The notes under the pieces: generated by a model
What the model was told of the DNA's origin: nothing
Databases searched by the model: none
The model's input: the letters and a program-made list of their open reading frames with translations, nothing else
Shown: piece by piece, positions 61,780 to 64,000 of the stretch
How positions within the stretch are numbered: position 1 is the stretch's first letter
How the letters are laid out: each line of letters starts with the position of its first letter
Made by a program: the position numbers and the translations under genes
Assembly (NCBI RefSeq): GCF_003347595.2
Contig: NZ_QCZK02000038.1
Coordinates: 1-64,000, forward strand
Length of the DNA: 64,000 bases
Source: Botryobacter ruber
GTDB lineage: Bacteria; Bacteroidota; Bacteroidia; Cytophagales; Hymenobacteraceae
Direction of reading: 5' to 3'

Positions 61780-62232
61780 ATGGAAGCGAAGATAATACCT
61801 ATAACACCCGAAGAGCTGGTGGTACACGGCATCAGTACCGAGGCGCATGCTGTCCTGTTGCTTTTTGCGGCAACGGTGCGGGCCGGTTTTCCGAGTCCGG
61901 CAGCAGACTATTCGGCCGAGCCGATTGACCTGAACAGCTACATCACCCAGAACCCTACCTCCACCTTCCTGGTGAAAGTGGAAGGCGACTCCATGATTGG
62001 CGCGCACATAGAGCCCGGCGACCTGGCCGTAGTAGACCGCTCCGTGAAACCGGAAAGCGGTAAAATCGTGCTGGCGTTTGTGGAAGGCGAGTTTACCATC
62101 AAGCGCCTGCTGTTTAAAAAGGACGGGACGTACCTGGTGCCCGAGAACCCCAACTACAGCGCCCTGAAAGTTGAGAACCCGGATGCTGGCCGCATCTGGG
62201 GAGTGATAGTGGGCGTGGTCAAAAAACTGTAG
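61780..62232 (+). CDS. umuD: DNA polymerase V autoproteolytic subunit UmuD
   Basis: LexA-like S24 peptidase-fold protein; self-cleavage on RecA filaments gives UmuD', which binds UmuC. It has 150 residues. The likely cleavage bond is Ala35-Gly36 (RAG then FPSPA); the nucleophile is Ser71 in EGDSMIG and the base Lys108 in EFTIKRL. The Ser-Lys spacing of 37 and cleavage-Ser spacing of 35 are as in E. coli UmuD. No N-terminal DNA-binding domain, so not LexA. umuC follows after 6 bp. Confidence 0.93.
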   Translation: MEAKIIPITPEELVVHGISTEAHAVLLLFAATVRAGFPSPAADYSAEPIDLNSYITQNPTSTFLVKVEGDSMIGAHIEPGDLAVVDRSVKPESGKIVLAFVEGEFTIKRLLFKKDGTYLVPENPNYSALKVENPDAGRIWGVIVGVVKKL

Positions 62233-62238
62233 CTGCTT

Positions 62239-63510
62239 ATGACGTCGCTGTTTGCCCTGGTGGATTGCAATAACTTTTATGCCTCCTGCGAGCGGGTGTT
62301 TGACCCGCGGCTGGAGGGGAAGCCGGTGGTGGTGCTGAGCAACAACGATGGCTGCATTATCGCCCGCTCCAACGAGGCCAAGGCTTTGGGCATCAAAATG
62401 GGGCAACCGGCGTTTGAGGTGCGGGAACTGGTAAAGCAACACGGGGTGCAGGTGTTCAGCTCGAACTACGAGCTGTATGGCGATATGTCGCGGCGGGTAG
62501 TGAACACGCTGGCGCAGTTCACGCCCAGCCTGGAGGTGTACTCCATCGACGAAAGTTTCCTGGACCTGGGCGATTTCCTGGCGCACCCCGATGTGGCTGC
62601 TTATGCCAAAGAGATAAAAGAAACAACGAAGCTCTGGACCGGCATTCCGGTGTCGGTGGGGGTGGCGCCTACCAAAACGCTGGCGAAACTGGCTAACCGC
62701 TTATCGAAGAAATGGACAGATGCAGCAGGCGTACTGGTGCTGACGGAGGCGCAGGCGATAGAAGAGGCACTGCAGCGTACGGCAGTGGAGGATGTGTGGG
62801 GCATTGGGCGGCAGCATGCGCAGCGGCTTCGGCAGCAGGGGGTGCACACGGCCCTGGACCTGCGCAACCTGCCCGATGCGTGGGTAAAAAAGCACATGGC
62901 GGTAACGGGGCTGCGCACGGTGCGGGAGCTGCGTGGCGAGCCCTGCGCCGACCTGGAGCTGGAGGTGCCGGCCAAGCAGAACATCTGCACCTCGCGCTCC
63001 TTCAGCCGCCCCCTGACCGAACTGACCGACATCGAAGAGGCGCTGGCGACGCACGTGGTGCGTTGCGCCACCAAACTCCGGAAGCAGCACAGCTGTGCCG
63101 GCGCCCTCACCGTTTTCCTGACCACCAGCCGCTTTGCCGCCAAAGAGCAGCAGTACTACGACAGCCGCACCGCCCGTTTGCCCGGCCCTACCGGCAGCGA
63201 ACTGGAGTTGCTGCACCAGGCCCGCCGCCTGCTCCGGGGCATGTTCCGGCACGGCTACCGCTACAACAAAACAGGGGTTATCCTCTCGGAGCTGGTGCCC
63301 GAAACGCAGGTGCAGCTCACACTTTTTGGCGGAGAGCAGTCTGAAAAGCAGGCCAAACTCATGCAGGCGCTCGACAGCCTCCGCGACCGGTTCGGGCATG
63401 GGGTGGTGAAGAACGGGGTACAGGGCACCGCCCAAAGGTGGATTATGAGCCAGGAACACTGCTCGCCCTGCTACACCACGCGCCTCGATGAAATAATCCG
63501 GGCAAGGTAA
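62239..63510 (+). CDS. umuC: Y-family DNA polymerase V catalytic subunit UmuC
   Basis: Translesion polymerase of 423 residues. Palm motifs [16 protein letters not shown] and [10 protein letters not shown] hold the catalytic acids; then come helix-hairpin-helix motifs ([15 protein letters not shown]), the little-finger domain ([30 protein letters not shown]) and the C-terminal UmuC domain ([17 protein letters not shown]). Full length. It forms polymerase V with cleaved UmuD and is expected to be SOS-regulated. Confidence 0.95.
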   Translation: MTSLFALVDCNNFYASCERVFDPRLEGKPVVVLSNNDGCIIARSNEAKALGIKMGQPAFEVRELVKQHGVQVFSSNYELYGDMSRRVVNTLAQFTPSLEVYSIDESFLDLGDFLAHPDVAAYAKEIKETTKLWTGIPVSVGVAPTKTLAKLANRLSKKWTDAAGVLVLTEAQAIEEALQRTAVEDVWGIGRQHAQRLRQQGVHTALDLRNLPDAWVKKHMAVTGLRTVRELRGEPCADLELEVPAKQNICTSRSFSRPLTELTDIEEALATHVVRCATKLRKQHSCAGALTVFLTTSRFAAKEQQYYDSRTARLPGPTGSELELLHQARRLLRGMFRHGYRYNKTGVILSELVPETQVQLTLFGGEQSEKQAKLMQALDSLRDRFGHGVVKNGVQGTAQRWIMSQEHCSPCYTTRLDEIIRAR

Positions 63511-63551
63511 ACAGGTAGCGGCCTTTGGTGCAGCAGCTGGTTAAATTAAGC

Positions 63552-63559
63552 TATCTTTG
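63552..63559 (+). promoter_or_regulatory. -7 element before the 2-hydroxyacid dehydrogenase gene
   Basis: TATCTTTG matches TAnnTTTG, 23 bp before the ATG. A TTTG lies at 63524-63527, with 24 bp between, slightly long. Confidence 0.5.
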
Positions 63560-63582
63560 TTTTGAATCGCACAGCAAGTAAC

Positions 63583-64000
63583 ATGAAAAAAGTACTCGTC
63601 ACCAGAGATCTGCCGGACGTTGGCGTTGACCTGCTTCGCCAGGAAGGATTTGAAGTAACCGTCTGGACAAAAAACAGGCCCATGACACAGGCCGAACTGC
63701 TGGAGGAGGCCCGGCAACACGATGCGCTGCTCTGTACCAGTGCCGACCGGATAGACGCTGCCTTCCTCGACAGCTGCCGCCACCTGGAGATCATTTCGCA
63801 GTTTGCTGCCGGTTACGATAACATGGATGTGGCAACCGCCACACGGTTGGGCGTCCCACTGGGCAACGCCCCGCATGCCATGAGCGAAGCCACTGCCGAT
63901 GTTGCTTTCGGGTTGATGATTGCTGTGTCCCGGAAGATGTTTCATTTGCACAAGAAGATAATTAATGGCGAGTGGCGCAGCTTCAGTCCGAAGGCCAATT
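63583..64000 (+). CDS. D-2-hydroxyacid dehydrogenase (glyoxylate/hydroxypyruvate reductase type), cut by the window end
   Basis: The first 139 codons of a D-isomer-specific 2-hydroxyacid dehydrogenase: KKVLVTRDLPDVGVDLL, ALLCTSADRIDAAFLD, ISQFAAGYDNMDVATA, GNAPHAMSEATADVAFGLM and IINGEWRSFSP. The form matches glycerate/glyoxylate reductases. The NAD-binding GxGxxG and the catalytic His lie beyond the window, so substrate preference cannot be refined. Confidence 0.9.
   Translation, partial: MKKVLVTRDLPDVGVDLLRQEGFEVTVWTKNRPMTQAELLEEARQHDALLCTSADRIDAAFLDSCRHLEIISQFAAGYDNMDVATATRLGVPLGNAPHAMSEATADVAFGLMIAVSRKMFHLHKKIINGEWRSFSPKAN

Noticed and set aside
61738..62586. Minus-strand open frame of 282 codons over umuDC
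   Set aside because: Antisense shadow: umuD and umuC on the plus strand have full catalytic motifs and tight spacing, while the minus frame is His/Arg-rich and matches nothing.
1..64000. CRISPR arrays, rRNA or tRNA genes, replication origin, prophage
   Set aside because: No regularly spaced direct repeats with unique spacers, no rRNA segments, no tRNA cloverleaf recognised by eye, no phage structural or integrase genes. A tRNA scan was not possible.

Overview
The window reads as a chromosomal segment of a Bacteroidota bacterium, most likely order Cytophagales and probably near Hymenobacteraceae (Pontibacter-like). The grounds are a gliding-motility gene (gldC), promoters of the Bacteroidota type (TTTG, about 19 bp, TAnnTTTG) before several genes, few Shine-Dalgarno sequences, a CzcA pump fused to a TolC domain, a DUF6660-type protein and many Bacteroidota-type lipoproteins. 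The genus is inferred, not shown.

Layout. 1-4.5 kb: a possible transposase start at the left edge, a membrane histidine kinase, a nuclease-like lipoprotein, gldC, a small secreted protein and dcd. 4.8-9.4 kb: hemL, a TPR plus periplasmic-binding-fold protein resembling LpoA in architecture, and guaA. 9.8-12.6 kb: the SRP RNA gene (ffs), a small transaldolase, and ftsE between a 67-residue protein and a glycosyltransferase. 12.6-17.2 kb: a lipoprotein, an aminotransferase/oxidoreductase sugar pair and two small exported proteins. 17.4-32.6 kb: a long minus-strand surface-glycan locus. It carries a flippase, a deacetylase-like protein, a GT-B-like protein and the pseudaminic acid genes pseI, a pseG-pseH fusion, an SpsF-type cytidylyltransferase, pseC and pseB. 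A block of three AT-rich genes (methyltransferase, GT-C-like membrane protein, GtrB-like transferase) splits the locus. 32.9-39.8 kb: an AraC regulator next to pckA, a START-domain protein, two ferritin-like proteins and an ECF sigma/anti-sigma pair. 40.2-45.2 kb: ffh, a hybrid kinase, guaD and a lipoprotein paralogous to the one at 12.6 kb. 45.3-55.5 kb: a metal-resistance island with a DUF6660-like protein, CzcA-TolC fusion, CzcB, P1B-ATPase, CDF exporter and STAS protein. 55.5-64 kb: a 39-residue membrane protein, a decayed toxin-antitoxin pair, a LytS/LytTR pair, an AlkD-like protein, an SDR protein, a large inverted repeat, umuDC and the start of a 2-hydroxyacid dehydrogenase.

Non-coding structure is the most unusual aspect. 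A roughly 30-bp GC-rich sequence (core GGCTGTGGTGGCAG) recurs about twenty times in both orientations. Nearly all copies are intergenic. Some form inverted pairs, and three lie in frame inside glycan genes. A separate set of short palindromes clusters at 51.5-51.8 and 58.6-58.8 kb. A roughly 160-180 bp inverted repeat occupies the gap before umuD. All readings are by eye; no database or folding program was run.
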